DNA of 64,000 nucleotides from JAJVID01 sp050247435 (GTDB taxonomy: Bacteria > Acidobacteriota > Blastocatellia > RBC074). The first letter of the stretch is position 1. Each line of letters opens with the position of its first letter. The DNA lies in assembly GCA_050247435.1 (NCBI GenBank), contig JBFWUF010000042.1, forward strand, positions 1-64,000. Reading direction: 5' to 3'. The notes beneath the pieces were generated by a model that saw nothing but the letters and a program-made list of their open reading frames with translations, searched no databases and had not been told where the DNA came from. The position numbers were made by a program, and so were the translations under genes. Below are positions 8,281 to 16,536 of the stretch, piece after piece.

Positions 8281-9783
8281 ATGACAATCCCTTTGCTTGA
8301 AATGAAGGGAATCAACAAACGATTTCCCGGCGTGGTTGCGCTCGATAACGTTTCGCTCGACGTGCGCCACGGCGAAATCGTCGCGCTTGTCGGCGAAAAC
8401 GGCGCGGGCAAATCCACGTTGATGAAAATCCTTGGCGGCATTCATCAACCGGATGCGGGCGAAATTAGCATCAACGGCGAGCCGATCACGATCCATTCGG
8501 TGAATGATTCGATGCGGCTGGGCATAGGTTTCATTCATCAGGAGCTAAACGTGCTGCCGAATTTGGATGTCGCCGCGAATGTCTTCCTCGGACGCGAGCC
8601 TCGATTCGGCGGGTTCTTGAATTTGATTGACCGGCGCAAGGCCGAAGCCGATACCGAAAAGCTGCTCAAACGGCTCGGCGTTGATGTTTCGCCGAGAACG
8701 CAATTGAGCGATCTGTCAATCGCGCATCAGCAGATGGTCGAGATCGCCAAAGCGCTCTCGCTCGACACGCGGTTGTTGATTATGGATGAGCCTACGTCGA
8801 GCCTGACGATGGCTGAGACCAAACGTCTGCTGGAAGTCGTCAGAGATTTGCGGGCGCAGGGCGTCAGCGTCATCTACATCTCGCACCGTCTGGGCGAAGT
8901 GATCGAGATCGCCGACCGCGCGGTCGTTTTGCGTGACGGAGCGAACGCCGGAACGCTCGAACGCGACGAGATGAGCCACGACCGCATCGTGCAGTTGATG
9001 GTTGGGCGCGACTTGCAACACGTTCACGCGCCGAAGACTGATTCGATCCAGCCTGATTATTTCGTCGTTGAAAACCTGCGTACGCGCCGTTATCCAGACA
9101 AACCGGTTTCGTTCAAAGTCGGCAAAGGAGAAGTGCTGGGCATGGCGGGATTGATCGGCGCGGGCCGCACGGAATTGGCGCAAACGATCTTCGGCGTTGA
9201 GCCGAGGCCGGGCGGAAGCATTCAACTCGATGGCGAGAAGCTGAACATAAATTCGCCGCGCGATGCGATCAGAAAAGGCGTTTGCCTGATTCCCGAAGAC
9301 CGCCGCAATCTGGGGCTGATAACGGAATGGACTGTGCGCGAGAACATCACGCTTGCGACGCTCGATGATTACGCCAGGAGCGGTCTGATTGATTTCGCGG
9401 CTGAGGACCGCATCGCCGTCGAGATGTCGGCGAAACTGCGTGTCAAAACGCCTTCGGTTTCGGCCAAGGTTTCGCAACTCAGCGGCGGCAACCAGCAGAA
9501 GGTCGTGCTGGCGAAATGGCTGTTGCAAAAATTGAAGGTGATCATCTTCGACGAGCCGACGCGCGGAATTGACATCGGAGCGAAAAGCGAAATTTACGAA
9601 TTGATCAATCAACTGGCCTCTGACGGCGCGGCGGTGATCGTCATCAGCAGCGACCTGGAGGAAATCCTGCGCATCAGCGACCGCGTGGCCGTGATGCACG
9701 AAGGCGACCTGACCGGCATCCTCTCCCGCGCCGAAGCGAGTGAAGAAGCGATCATGCGACTGGCCGTGGGGCATTCAAAATGA
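8281..9783 (+). CDS. Sugar ABC transporter ATP-binding protein (RbsA/MglA type, two ATPase domains)
   Basis: 500 residues from the ATG at 8281 (MTIPLLEMKGINKRFPG). An earlier in-frame ATG falls inside the upstream inverted repeat. The first ATPase domain has Walker A GENGAGKST and Walker B LLIMDEPTSSL. The second has the degenerate P-loop GLIGAGRTEL, the signature LSGGNQQK, and IIFDEPTRGIDIG. This tandem layout is typical of ribose/galactose importers. No good ribosome site is visible because the repeat ends 11 bases upstream. The last 4 bases overlap the permease start (ATGA), indicating translational coupling. Confidence 0.93.
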   Translation: MTIPLLEMKGINKRFPGVVALDNVSLDVRHGEIVALVGENGAGKSTLMKILGGIHQPDAGEISINGEPITIHSVNDSMRLGIGFIHQELNVLPNLDVAANVFLGREPRFGGFLNLIDRRKAEADTEKLLKRLGVDVSPRTQLSDLSIAHQQMVEIAKALSLDTRLLIMDEPTSSLTMAETKRLLEVVRDLRAQGVSVIYISHRLGEVIEIADRAVVLRDGANAGTLERDEMSHDRIVQLMVGRDLQHVHAPKTDSIQPDYFVVENLRTRRYPDKPVSFKVGKGEVLGMAGLIGAGRTELAQTIFGVEPRPGGSIQLDGEKLNINSPRDAIRKGVCLIPEDRRNLGLITEWTVRENITLATLDDYARSGLIDFAAEDRIAVEMSAKLRVKTPSVSAKVSQLSGGNQQKVVLAKWLLQKLKVIIFDEPTRGIDIGAKSEIYELINQLASDGAAVIVISSDLEEILRISDRVAVMHEGDLTGILSRAEASEEAIMRLAVGHSK

Positions 9784-10727
9784 TGAAAAAAGAACTGGGC
9801 ATCTTCATCCTGCTCGTCGTGCTGTGCGCGATTACGGCGATTCTGAACCCGCGATTCCTGGCGCCCGAAAATTTGCAGAACACCGCGCGACTGATCGGAG
9901 CTTACGGATTGCTCGGCCTCGGCCTCGGCGCGGTGATCATCACCGGCGGCATTGATCTGTCGGTCGGTTCGGCGCTGGCGTTGCTGGGAGTGATGCTGTC
10001 AATGGCGATCAAGGAGTGGGGCGTTCCGGGATTCGCGGCGGCGCTGTTGATCGTCGTCGCGGCGATGGGGCTGGGCTGGCTGCACGGGGTTCTGGTTTCG
10101 CGAGTTCGCATTCAACCGTTCATCGTGACTTTGTGCGGGCTGCTGTTTTATCGCGGCCTGGCGCGGTTCATCGCCAGCGACGAGACGAAAGGTTTCGGCG
10201 ACGCCGCCGGGTTGGAGAGGCTACAAAGCCTGGCGACGGGCAATGCGCTGGGTGTGCCGATGCCATTTGTGCTGCTCATCGTCATCGCCGCGCTGATGTG
10301 GGTATTGATCCACCGCTCGGTTTACGGACGGTACCTCTTCGCCGTCGGGAACAACGAAGACGCGGCGCGTTATTCGGGCATCAGCTCCAAGCGGATGATC
10401 GCCAGCGCGTATGTCGTTTGCTCGACGCTGACGGGAATCGCGGCTGTGATCTTCGCGTTCTACACAAACTCGGTTTCGCCGTCGTCGCACGGCAGTTTTT
10501 TTGAGCTTTACGGAATCGCGGCGGCTGTGTTGGGTGGATGCAGTCTGCGAGGCGGCGAAGGTTCAGTGGTCGGCATCCTTCTGGGCACTGCTTTGCTTCA
10601 GGTATTGCAGAATCTGGTCAACCTGCTGGGCATTCCCAGTTCACTGAATTTCGCGGTGATGGGCGCGGTGATCCTGATCGGCGTGCTGGCCGATCAGTTG
10701 CTGAAACGGAAGAGCGGAAAAGTTTGA
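9780..10727 (+). CDS. Sugar ABC transporter permease (RbsC/MglC type)
   Basis: 315 residues, almost entirely hydrophobic with about 8-10 membrane segments. Family landmarks are GAVIITGGIDLSVGSALAL, VGNNEDAARYSGI and the C-terminal GIPSSLNFAVMG. It belongs to the branched-chain/sugar permease family and would form the membrane channel with the ATPase encoded upstream. The ATG overlaps the ATPase stop codon. The gene is followed directly by a large hairpin that probably ends the operon. Confidence 0.92.
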   Translation: MMKKELGIFILLVVLCAITAILNPRFLAPENLQNTARLIGAYGLLGLGLGAVIITGGIDLSVGSALALLGVMLSMAIKEWGVPGFAAALLIVVAAMGLGWLHGVLVSRVRIQPFIVTLCGLLFYRGLARFIASDETKGFGDAAGLERLQSLATGNALGVPMPFVLLIVIAALMWVLIHRSVYGRYLFAVGNNEDAARYSGISSKRMIASAYVVCSTLTGIAAVIFAFYTNSVSPSSHGSFFELYGIAAAVLGGCSLRGGEGSVVGILLGTALLQVLQNLVNLLGIPSSLNFAVMGAVILIGVLADQLLKRKSGKV

Positions 10728-10730
10728 GTA

Positions 10731-10828
10731 GGAGGATGACGGAACAAACAGAAAAGACGGAACAATCGGAAACGGCCCAGGAAATCTTTCCGTCTATTCC
10801 GTTTTTTCGTCTGTTCCGTCATCCTCCT
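10731..10828. terminator. Imperfect inverted repeat, 'ACGGAACAGACGG' family; probable operon terminator
   Basis: GGAGGATGACGGAACA at the left pairs with TGTTCCGTCATCCTCC at the right. Further pairing involves AGACGGAA and TTCCGTCT, and a T-run lies in the right arm. The same motif forms the perfect 24-bp inverted repeat at 23877-23960. Its position 3 bases after the permease stop suggests a terminator. Confidence 0.65.
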
Positions 10829-10878
10829 CGCTCCCCTGAGTGGCTACACTCGAAATTTGGAATAGGAAGTAAAGACGG

Positions 10879-12060
10879 ATGAAATTTTCGAAGAAGATAA
10901 AGAAGAACGCCACCGAAGAGTCGAAATCGCAGTCGTCGTTGTGGCTGCAATTCGGAGTCGGCATTGTTCTCACGATTGCCGTGGTGGCGATGTACGCTTG
11001 TGAATCAAGAGAGAACCAGGCGGCGTCGAATCAACAATCAGGGCACGCTGGTCATCATGGCGGCGGCTCAAGCAGCGGCGCGACACAGGCGAGTGTGGTC
11101 AATGGCGCGCCGGCGGGCGTCAACACCGCTCCCGCGCCAGGCCCTGCGCCTGAAGGAATGGTCTGGGTTCCGGGCGGAACTTTTCGGATGGGTTGTGATG
11201 ATTGCGACATGCCCGACGCTTCGCCCGTCCATCTGGCCACGGTTGACGGTTTTTGGATGGACAAGACTCCGATCACCAACTCGCAGTTCGAGAAGTTCGT
11301 GAATGCAACCGGTTACAAGACCATCGCCGAGCGCAAACCCGATCCGAAGGATTTTCCCGGCGCGCCGGCAGAGATGTTGGTTCCAGGTTGCGCGGTCTTT
11401 ACGCCGCCCGCGCAAGATATACCGCTCAATAATCCCTATGCCTGGTGGCGTTATGTGCCCGGCGCGAACTGGAAAAGTCCCGAAGGCCCGGGCAGCGCGA
11501 TAAAAGGCCGCGAAGACCATCCCGTCGTTCACATCGCGTGGGATGACGCGGCTGCTTACGCGAAATGGGCTGGAAAGCGTTTGCCAACCGAAGCCGAGTT
11601 TGAATTCGCCGCGCGCGGAGGCTTGGACAGGAAGCGTTACTCGTGGGGCGACGAGTTGAAACCCGGCGGCAAATGGATGTCGAACATTTATCAGGGGCAT
11701 TTTCCGTCGAAGAACACTGTTGAAGATGGCTATTTGGCTACCTCGCCCGTCACCGCTTTCCCGCCGAACAATTTCGGACTTTACGACATGGCCGGCAACG
11801 TCTGGCAATGGTGTTCCGACTGGTACAGGCCCGATTATTTCCAGAAGCAGGCGGCGCAGGGCGTCGTGAAAAATCCGAAAGGGCCTGAAGACAGCTATGA
11901 CCCACAGGAACCCGGCGTCCCGAAACGCGTGCAGAAGAGCGGCTCTTTTCTGTGTAGCGATCAATATTGCGTTCGCTATCTGGTCGGCAGCCGCGGTAAA
12001 GGCGCAGCGGACAGTGGCGCCTCAAATGTCGGCTTCCGCACCGTCAAATCGGCTTTGTAA
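10879..12060 (+). CDS. Formylglycine-generating-enzyme-like (SUMF1) protein, membrane-anchored
   Basis: 393 residues. A hydrophobic anchor at about residues 26-41 is followed by a Ser/Gly/His-rich linker to about residue 90, then a complete FGE-sulfatase domain: MVWVPGGTFRMG, WMDKTPITNSQFEKFV, RLPTEAEFEFAARGG, NVWQWCSDWY. The two copper-binding cysteines are present in SFLCSDQYC (Cys359 and Cys364, spaced as in true FGE), so it could be catalytic and is not just a structural homologue. FGE converts a sulfatase Cys to formylglycine. No sulfatase gene is present in the window. It probably acts outside the cytoplasm. Confidence 0.88.
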   Translation: MKFSKKIKKNATEESKSQSSLWLQFGVGIVLTIAVVAMYACESRENQAASNQQSGHAGHHGGGSSSGATQASVVNGAPAGVNTAPAPGPAPEGMVWVPGGTFRMGCDDCDMPDASPVHLATVDGFWMDKTPITNSQFEKFVNATGYKTIAERKPDPKDFPGAPAEMLVPGCAVFTPPAQDIPLNNPYAWWRYVPGANWKSPEGPGSAIKGREDHPVVHIAWDDAAAYAKWAGKRLPTEAEFEFAARGGLDRKRYSWGDELKPGGKWMSNIYQGHFPSKNTVEDGYLATSPVTAFPPNNFGLYDMAGNVWQWCSDWYRPDYFQKQAAQGVVKNPKGPEDSYDPQEPGVPKRVQKSGSFLCSDQYCVRYLVGSRGKGAADSGASNVGFRTVKSAL

Positions 12061-12093
12061 ATCAAACTATACTTCCAGGAAAGGTAGGAAGCG

Positions 12094-12486
12094 ATGTGGT
12101 ACCAGTTGTGCGAGAACCCTCGTGCGATTACCGAGCGCTACAAAGCTGAGCCTGCGGATACCCCAGTAGTGATACATGAGGTTAGACTCCATGAAGATGG
12201 CCCACTGGTTCAGCTTAAAATTGATCTCCCCGTCTTTCCAGAAAAACCTCATCCGCGATGGCCGGTGGGCGCAAACACGCTACAGGTTGAACTCAATTTC
12301 TGGGGAGTTAGCGCCTTTGAGCAAACTGGATGGGGAACGGACAACGTCGGAATCCTGACTTTGGTCAGAGATGAAACGCTGTGTTTTAGCTTTGCGTCAA
12401 ATTCTTCCAAGTTCAGTGGAAGCTGCATCAGTGCTCATATCAACAAAGTAACAGCCTACATTGACGGGAGCAAAGAGACAGCATAA
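12094..12486 (+). CDS. Imm50-like immunity-family protein
   Basis: 130 residues with no signal peptide. The pattern MWYQLCENPRAITERY, PVVIHEVRLHEDGPLVQLKI, PRWPVGANTLQVELNFWGV fits my recollection of the Imm50 family. Such proteins are predicted immunity factors of polymorphic toxin systems and are also found alone in genomes. A GGTAGGA site lies just before the ATG. By eye the coding sequence is more AT-rich than its neighbours, which fits recent acquisition. No toxin gene is nearby, so it is an orphan if the family call is right. Confidence 0.5.
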   Translation: MWYQLCENPRAITERYKAEPADTPVVIHEVRLHEDGPLVQLKIDLPVFPEKPHPRWPVGANTLQVELNFWGVSAFEQTGWGTDNVGILTLVRDETLCFSFASNSSKFSGSCISAHINKVTAYIDGSKETA

Positions 12487-12557
12487 CAACGCGCTCCTTT
12501 CAGCAAAGGCGCCGCAACCTGTCCAGGTTGCACAACCTTTTTCGAGGAAACCCGAAT

Positions 12558-13607
12558 ATGAAACGGCAGCTCTTGTTGATCGCGATCACTTTGATTGTGG
12601 GCATGACCATCGGCACTTTGGCGACCGGTCAGCAATCGCAAATGAAGAAATGGCAGAAGGGCAAAGGCTGGGGTTGGGTTTGGGGCAAAGACGACGAGGT
12701 CGGCGCGCTGAATGAATTGACTGACGCGTCGCGTCTGGCCGCGCTGCGCGTTGCGGATCGCGGGAAGGTCTACGACCTGGGCGTGCTTTACGACCGCACG
12801 TCTTACAAATGGCCTGGCCACAGCCCGGGCGAAATTCTTTCATTCCGCACTCCCGAGGGCGTCAAACGGCAAGGCGACCTGCCGGACATCATCAACGACA
12901 ACGGCAGCAAGACCGCGTGGCACAGTTCGGCGCTCTTCATCAGCGACAACGTGGCGACGCAGATTGACGGACTTGGCCACGCCACCGAAGGCGACGACAA
13001 CCACTGGTACAACGGCTTCACCGAAAAAGATTGGGGCGGCAATTGGGGGTTGCGCAAGGCCGACGCGTCGAAGATTCCGCCGATTGTCGCGCGCGGCGTG
13101 ATGATTGACGTCGCCGGATTGAAAGGCGTTGACGCGCTGCCTGGTCATTACATCATCACGGCTACCGACCTTGAACAAGCTTTGCGGAAGCAAAAGACAC
13201 AGCTCAAGCCGGGCGATGTGGTTTTGATCCGCACCGGCGCTCTGCGTTACTGGGGCGAAACCGGGAGCGATCACGCGAAGCTCGCCGCGCACGATTCGGC
13301 GGGCATCAACGTCGAGACCGCGAAATGGCTGGTCGAACAGAACGGCGCGATCATGATTTGCAGCGACACGAGCGGCGTTGAATATCAGCCGGAGCCTGAA
13401 GACGCGAAGGCTTTTCGGGAGAAATATCGTTCGTTCATGCCGCTGCACAATTACCTGCTGATCGAGCAGGGGATTCACACCGGCGAATTCCATTACCTGG
13501 AAGATCTGGCGCGCGATCAAGTCTATGAATTCTGCTACGTCGCCACCACCAACAAGATCAAAGGCGCTGCGGCGGGATTCACGCTACGGCCGATAGCGAT
13601 TCGTTAG
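12558..13607 (+). CDS. Secreted cyclase-family hydrolase (kynurenine formamidase-like)
   Basis: 349 residues with an N-terminal signal peptide (residues 1-24). The cyclase/KynB-type fold shows in WGKDDEVGALNELTD at the start and the metal-binding region TQIDGLGHATEGDDNHWYNG, then GVMIDVAGLKG, GDVVLIRTGALRYWG and the late MPLHNYLLIEQGIH. Relatives hydrolyse N-formylkynurenine or related amides using Zn or Mn. Downstream genes resemble a 2-aminobenzoate pathway, which would follow kynurenine breakdown, but export argues against a simple cytosolic kynurenine role. Chosen start: ATG at 12558 with GAGG upstream. Confidence 0.8.
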   Translation: MKRQLLLIAITLIVGMTIGTLATGQQSQMKKWQKGKGWGWVWGKDDEVGALNELTDASRLAALRVADRGKVYDLGVLYDRTSYKWPGHSPGEILSFRTPEGVKRQGDLPDIINDNGSKTAWHSSALFISDNVATQIDGLGHATEGDDNHWYNGFTEKDWGGNWGLRKADASKIPPIVARGVMIDVAGLKGVDALPGHYIITATDLEQALRKQKTQLKPGDVVLIRTGALRYWGETGSDHAKLAAHDSAGINVETAKWLVEQNGAIMICSDTSGVEYQPEPEDAKAFREKYRSFMPLHNYLLIEQGIHTGEFHYLEDLARDQVYEFCYVATTNKIKGAAAGFTLRPIAIR

Positions 13608-13642
13608 CTTGCCCGCCGTTGGCGAAACCAACTCACAATACG

Positions 13643-13676
13643 AAGCCCGCGCGATCCGAGTTGATCGCGCGGGCTT
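13643..13676 (+). terminator. Intrinsic terminator-like hairpin
   Basis: AAGCCCGCGCGATC at 13643-13656 pairs perfectly with GATCGCGCGGGCTT at 13663-13676 across a 6-base loop. It lies 36 bases after the cyclase-family gene. No clean U-run follows. Confidence 0.7.
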
Positions 13677-13695
13677 TGGCGTTTAATGTCCTTCA

Positions 13696-13826
13696 TGGGA
13701 GCGCACGCATCCCTGCGTGCGAGGTTTCTGGTAATTGTCTGGGAGCGCACGCATCCTTGCGTGCGAGGTTTCTGGCAATAGGTTCTTAATCGGAGTCAAG
13801 CACGCAAGGATGCGTGCGCTCCCAGG
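13696..13826. repeat. 'GGGAGCGCACGCATCC' repeat cluster (two direct, one inverted copy)
   Basis: Two direct copies of TGGGAGCGCACGCATCC(C/T)TGCGTGCGAGG start near 13696 and 13739. An inverted copy ends at 13826. Relatives occur at 18783-18931 and, more diverged, at 8168 and 39909. The cluster fills the gap upstream of hutH and must lie in its leader. Confidence 0.85.
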
Positions 13827-13836
13827 AAGGTATTGA

Positions 13837-15336
13837 ATGATCGAGCTTGACGGTAGTTCATTAACGCTGGCGCAAACGGAGGCGGTGGCGCTTGGCGAAA
13901 AAGCCTCTTTGTCATCCGGCGCTCGCGAACGTGTTGAACGCGCGCGCGAATTCGTCGAAGAGATCGTCGCGCGCAACGAGGTTGTTTACGGCATCAACAC
14001 CGGCTTTGGCGCATTGTCCGAAGTATCAATTCCAGCGGATGATCTGCGCGAGTTGCAATTAAACCTGGTGCGCTCGCATGCCTGCGGCGTCGGCGAACCT
14101 CTGCCTGAAAATACCGTGCGGGCGATGATGCTGCATCGCGCGAATGTTTTGGCCAAAGGATTCTCTGGTTGCCGTCCGGTGGTGATTGAAACCTTGATTG
14201 CCATGCTGAACCGCGGCGTGCATCCGGTGATCCCGTCGCGCGGTTCGGTGGGAGCTTCGGGCGATCTTGCGCCACTGGCCCATCTGGCGCTGGTAACCAT
14301 CGGTGAAGGCGAGGCGATCTTTCGTGGCGAGCGGATGCCGGGCGGCGATGCGATGAATCTCGGCGGTATTACCCCGCTTCAACTCGAAGCGAAAGAGGGA
14401 CTGGCGCTGCTCAACGGCACGCAGGCGATGACGGCGGTTGGAGGGCTGGCGCTGCTCAACGCCGCGAAACTGGCCGAAGCCGCGGACGTGATCGGCGCGA
14501 TGACGCTCGAAGCGTTGCGGGGCACGCCAGTGGCTTTCGATGAAAAGATTCATTCGGCGCGCCCACACTCCGGCCAACTAACCAGCGCGAGGCGATTGCG
14601 CGAATTGATCGAAGACAGCGAGATTCGCGAATCGCATCGCGACCGCGCCGCCGATCCACGCGTGCAGGACGCTTACGCGCTGCGCTGCATGCCACAGGTT
14701 CACGGCGCTGTGCGCGGCGCGCTGCAACACGCGCTCGGCATCGTCGAGATAGAGATCAACAGCGCCACCGACAACCCGCTTGTCTTCACCGACCGGCGCG
14801 AGGTTTTGTCAGGCGGCAATTTTCACGGCGAGCCGGTTTCGCTGGCGCTCGATTACGCCGCAATCGCCGTGGCCGATCTGGGCACGATCGCTGAACGCCG
14901 CGTCGAGCGGTTGGTCAATCCGGCGTTGTCCGGCTTGCCCGCCTTTCTGTCGCCGCATCCCGGAACCAATTCGGGAATGATGATCGCGCAGGTGACCGCA
15001 GCCGCGTTGATCGCCGAAAATAACGTGCTGGCGCATCCGGCTTCGGTCTTCACGCTGCCGACTTCGGCCAACAAGGAAGACCACGTCTCGATGGGAATGA
15101 CGGCGGCGTTGAAATTCGCGCAGGTGGTCAACAACGTCGAGACGATTCTGGCGATTGAGTTGCTCTGCGCGGCGCAGGGACTTGAGTTTTTAAAGCCGCT
15201 GAAGCCGAGTCTGAGGCTGCAAGGCGTTTACGACCGTGTGCGCCAGCGCGTGCCCGCTTTGGAACGCGACGCGCCGCTTGCGCCTTACATTGAATCGTTG
15301 AAACAGGTTGTCCGTGAACTCGATCAGGTTTTATAA
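13837..15336 (+). CDS. hutH: Histidine ammonia-lyase (histidase)
   Basis: 499 residues, the normal length for bacterial HAL. The Ala140-Ser141-Gly142 triad in GSVGASGDLAPLAHL forms the MIO cofactor. Other family blocks are YGINTGFGALS, NLVRSHACGVGEPL (the SH/AAGVGEPL region typical of HAL), LLNGTQAMTA and QDAYALRCMPQVHGA. It deaminates L-histidine to urocanate in the cytosol. The other hut genes are not in the window. It is followed 3 bases later by the FAD monooxygenase gene, so the two are co-transcribed; a different aromatic amino acid as substrate cannot be excluded from sequence alone. Confidence 0.85.
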   Translation: MIELDGSSLTLAQTEAVALGEKASLSSGARERVERAREFVEEIVARNEVVYGINTGFGALSEVSIPADDLRELQLNLVRSHACGVGEPLPENTVRAMMLHRANVLAKGFSGCRPVVIETLIAMLNRGVHPVIPSRGSVGASGDLAPLAHLALVTIGEGEAIFRGERMPGGDAMNLGGITPLQLEAKEGLALLNGTQAMTAVGGLALLNAAKLAEAADVIGAMTLEALRGTPVAFDEKIHSARPHSGQLTSARRLRELIEDSEIRESHRDRAADPRVQDAYALRCMPQVHGAVRGALQHALGIVEIEINSATDNPLVFTDRREVLSGGNFHGEPVSLALDYAAIAVADLGTIAERRVERLVNPALSGLPAFLSPHPGTNSGMMIAQVTAAALIAENNVLAHPASVFTLPTSANKEDHVSMGMTAALKFAQVVNNVETILAIELLCAAQGLEFLKPLKPSLRLQGVYDRVRQRVPALERDAPLAPYIESLKQVVRELDQVL

Positions 15337-15339
15337 GCT

Positions 15340-16536
15340 ATGTCGCGAATCAGGAAGATAAATGTGATTGGAGGCGGCCCCGCGGGTTTGTATTTCGCCA
15401 TTCTGATGAAGCGGCAAGACCCGTCGCGCGAGGTCATCGTCGTCGAGCGTGACGGGCCGAACGACACCTTCGGCTGGGGCATAGTCTTTTCAGACCAGAC
15501 GTTTTCTTATCTGGAAGAATGTGATCAGCCTTCGTTCCGGCAAATCATCAATGCCTGCGAAATCTGGGACAACGTTGATGTCGTTCACAAAGGCGAAAAG
15601 GTCACTATTCGCGGCAACAGGTTTTCGGGCATTGGCCGGTTGAAATTTTTGAGCATACTGCGGGACCGCTGCCGCGAACTTGGCGTTGACCTGCGGTTTG
15701 GCGCCAACGTGACCGATGTCGAATTGTATCGAGAGTGCGATCTGATGGTTGGGGCCGATGGAGCCAACAGTGTCGTGCGCCGCGCGTATCAGGATTTATT
15801 CAAACCTTCGATTGACGTGCGCAGGAATAAATACATCTGGCTTGGGACGAATCGGTTGTTTCACGGTCTGACGCTGACGTTCCGCGAAAACGAGGCGGGC
15901 CGCTTCATCGCGCATTCGTACAAATTCGACAAGGGCGCCAGCACGTTCATTGTCGAATGCGACGAAGCGACGTGGCGCAACGCCGAATTCGAGCGCAAAT
16001 CGGAGGCTGAAACCTGCGAGTATTTGCAGCGGGTGTTTGAAACCGATCTCGGCGGCCAAAAGCTCCTGACGAACAATTTCATCAGGTGGATCAACTTCCC
16101 GCTGGTGAGAAACCAGAACTGGTCGCACGAGAATGTGGCGCTGCTGGGCGACGCCTTGCACACCGCGCATTTCTCGATTGGCTCCGGGACGAAGCTGGCG
16201 CTGGAAGATTCAATCGCTCTGGCGAAGTCTTTTGCCAGGCAATCGGATGTGACAACCGCGCTGCGGGAATTTGAACGAACGCGAAAGCCGGTTGTCGAAG
16301 CTTTGCAGGACGCAGCGTTTTCAAGCCTGCTGATGCTGGAAAATATCGCGGAAGATTGGAGCCTTGAGCCACTGCCGTTCGCCTACAAAATGATGACCAG
16401 AAGCGGCCGGATCACTCACGAGAAACTGAAGAGGCGCGACCCTGAGTTCGCCGCAGCTTACGAGTTGTGGTTGCTGCGTGACAGAGAGAACCCGCAATCC
16501 GCAATCAACAATCCGCAATCAAATGTGGCATCCTGA
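15340..16536 (+). CDS. FAD-dependent aromatic-CoA monooxygenase (2-aminobenzoyl-CoA/salicylyl-CoA hydroxylase N-half-like)
   Basis: 398 residues. The FAD site is visible as VIGGGPAGLYFAILMKR at the N-terminus and LLGDALHTAHFSIGSGTKLA at about 265-285; DLMVGADGANSVVR is the DG motif. The sequence resembles the hydroxylase half of salicylyl-CoA 5-hydroxylase and of 2-aminobenzoyl-CoA monooxygenase/reductase, proteins in which the hydroxylase is usually fused to an Old-Yellow-Enzyme domain. Here the reductase is a separate gene overlapping by 14 bases. The C-terminal tail NPQSAINNPQSNVAS is encoded by a short ATCCGCA-type tandem repeat and is probably not part of the fold. The CoA ligase and hydratase downstream support an aryl-CoA pathway. 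Confidence 0.8.
   Translation: MSRIRKINVIGGGPAGLYFAILMKRQDPSREVIVVERDGPNDTFGWGIVFSDQTFSYLEECDQPSFRQIINACEIWDNVDVVHKGEKVTIRGNRFSGIGRLKFLSILRDRCRELGVDLRFGANVTDVELYRECDLMVGADGANSVVRRAYQDLFKPSIDVRRNKYIWLGTNRLFHGLTLTFRENEAGRFIAHSYKFDKGASTFIVECDEATWRNAEFERKSEAETCEYLQRVFETDLGGQKLLTNNFIRWINFPLVRNQNWSHENVALLGDALHTAHFSIGSGTKLALEDSIALAKSFARQSDVTTALREFERTRKPVVEALQDAAFSSLLMLENIAEDWSLEPLPFAYKMMTRSGRITHEKLKRRDPEFAAAYELWLLRDRENPQSAINNPQSNVAS

Noticed and set aside
13643..13676. Possible riboswitch or attenuator for hutH
   Set aside because: The hairpin is a simple perfect stem after the preceding gene's stop, with no conserved aptamer pattern. A terminator is enough to explain it.
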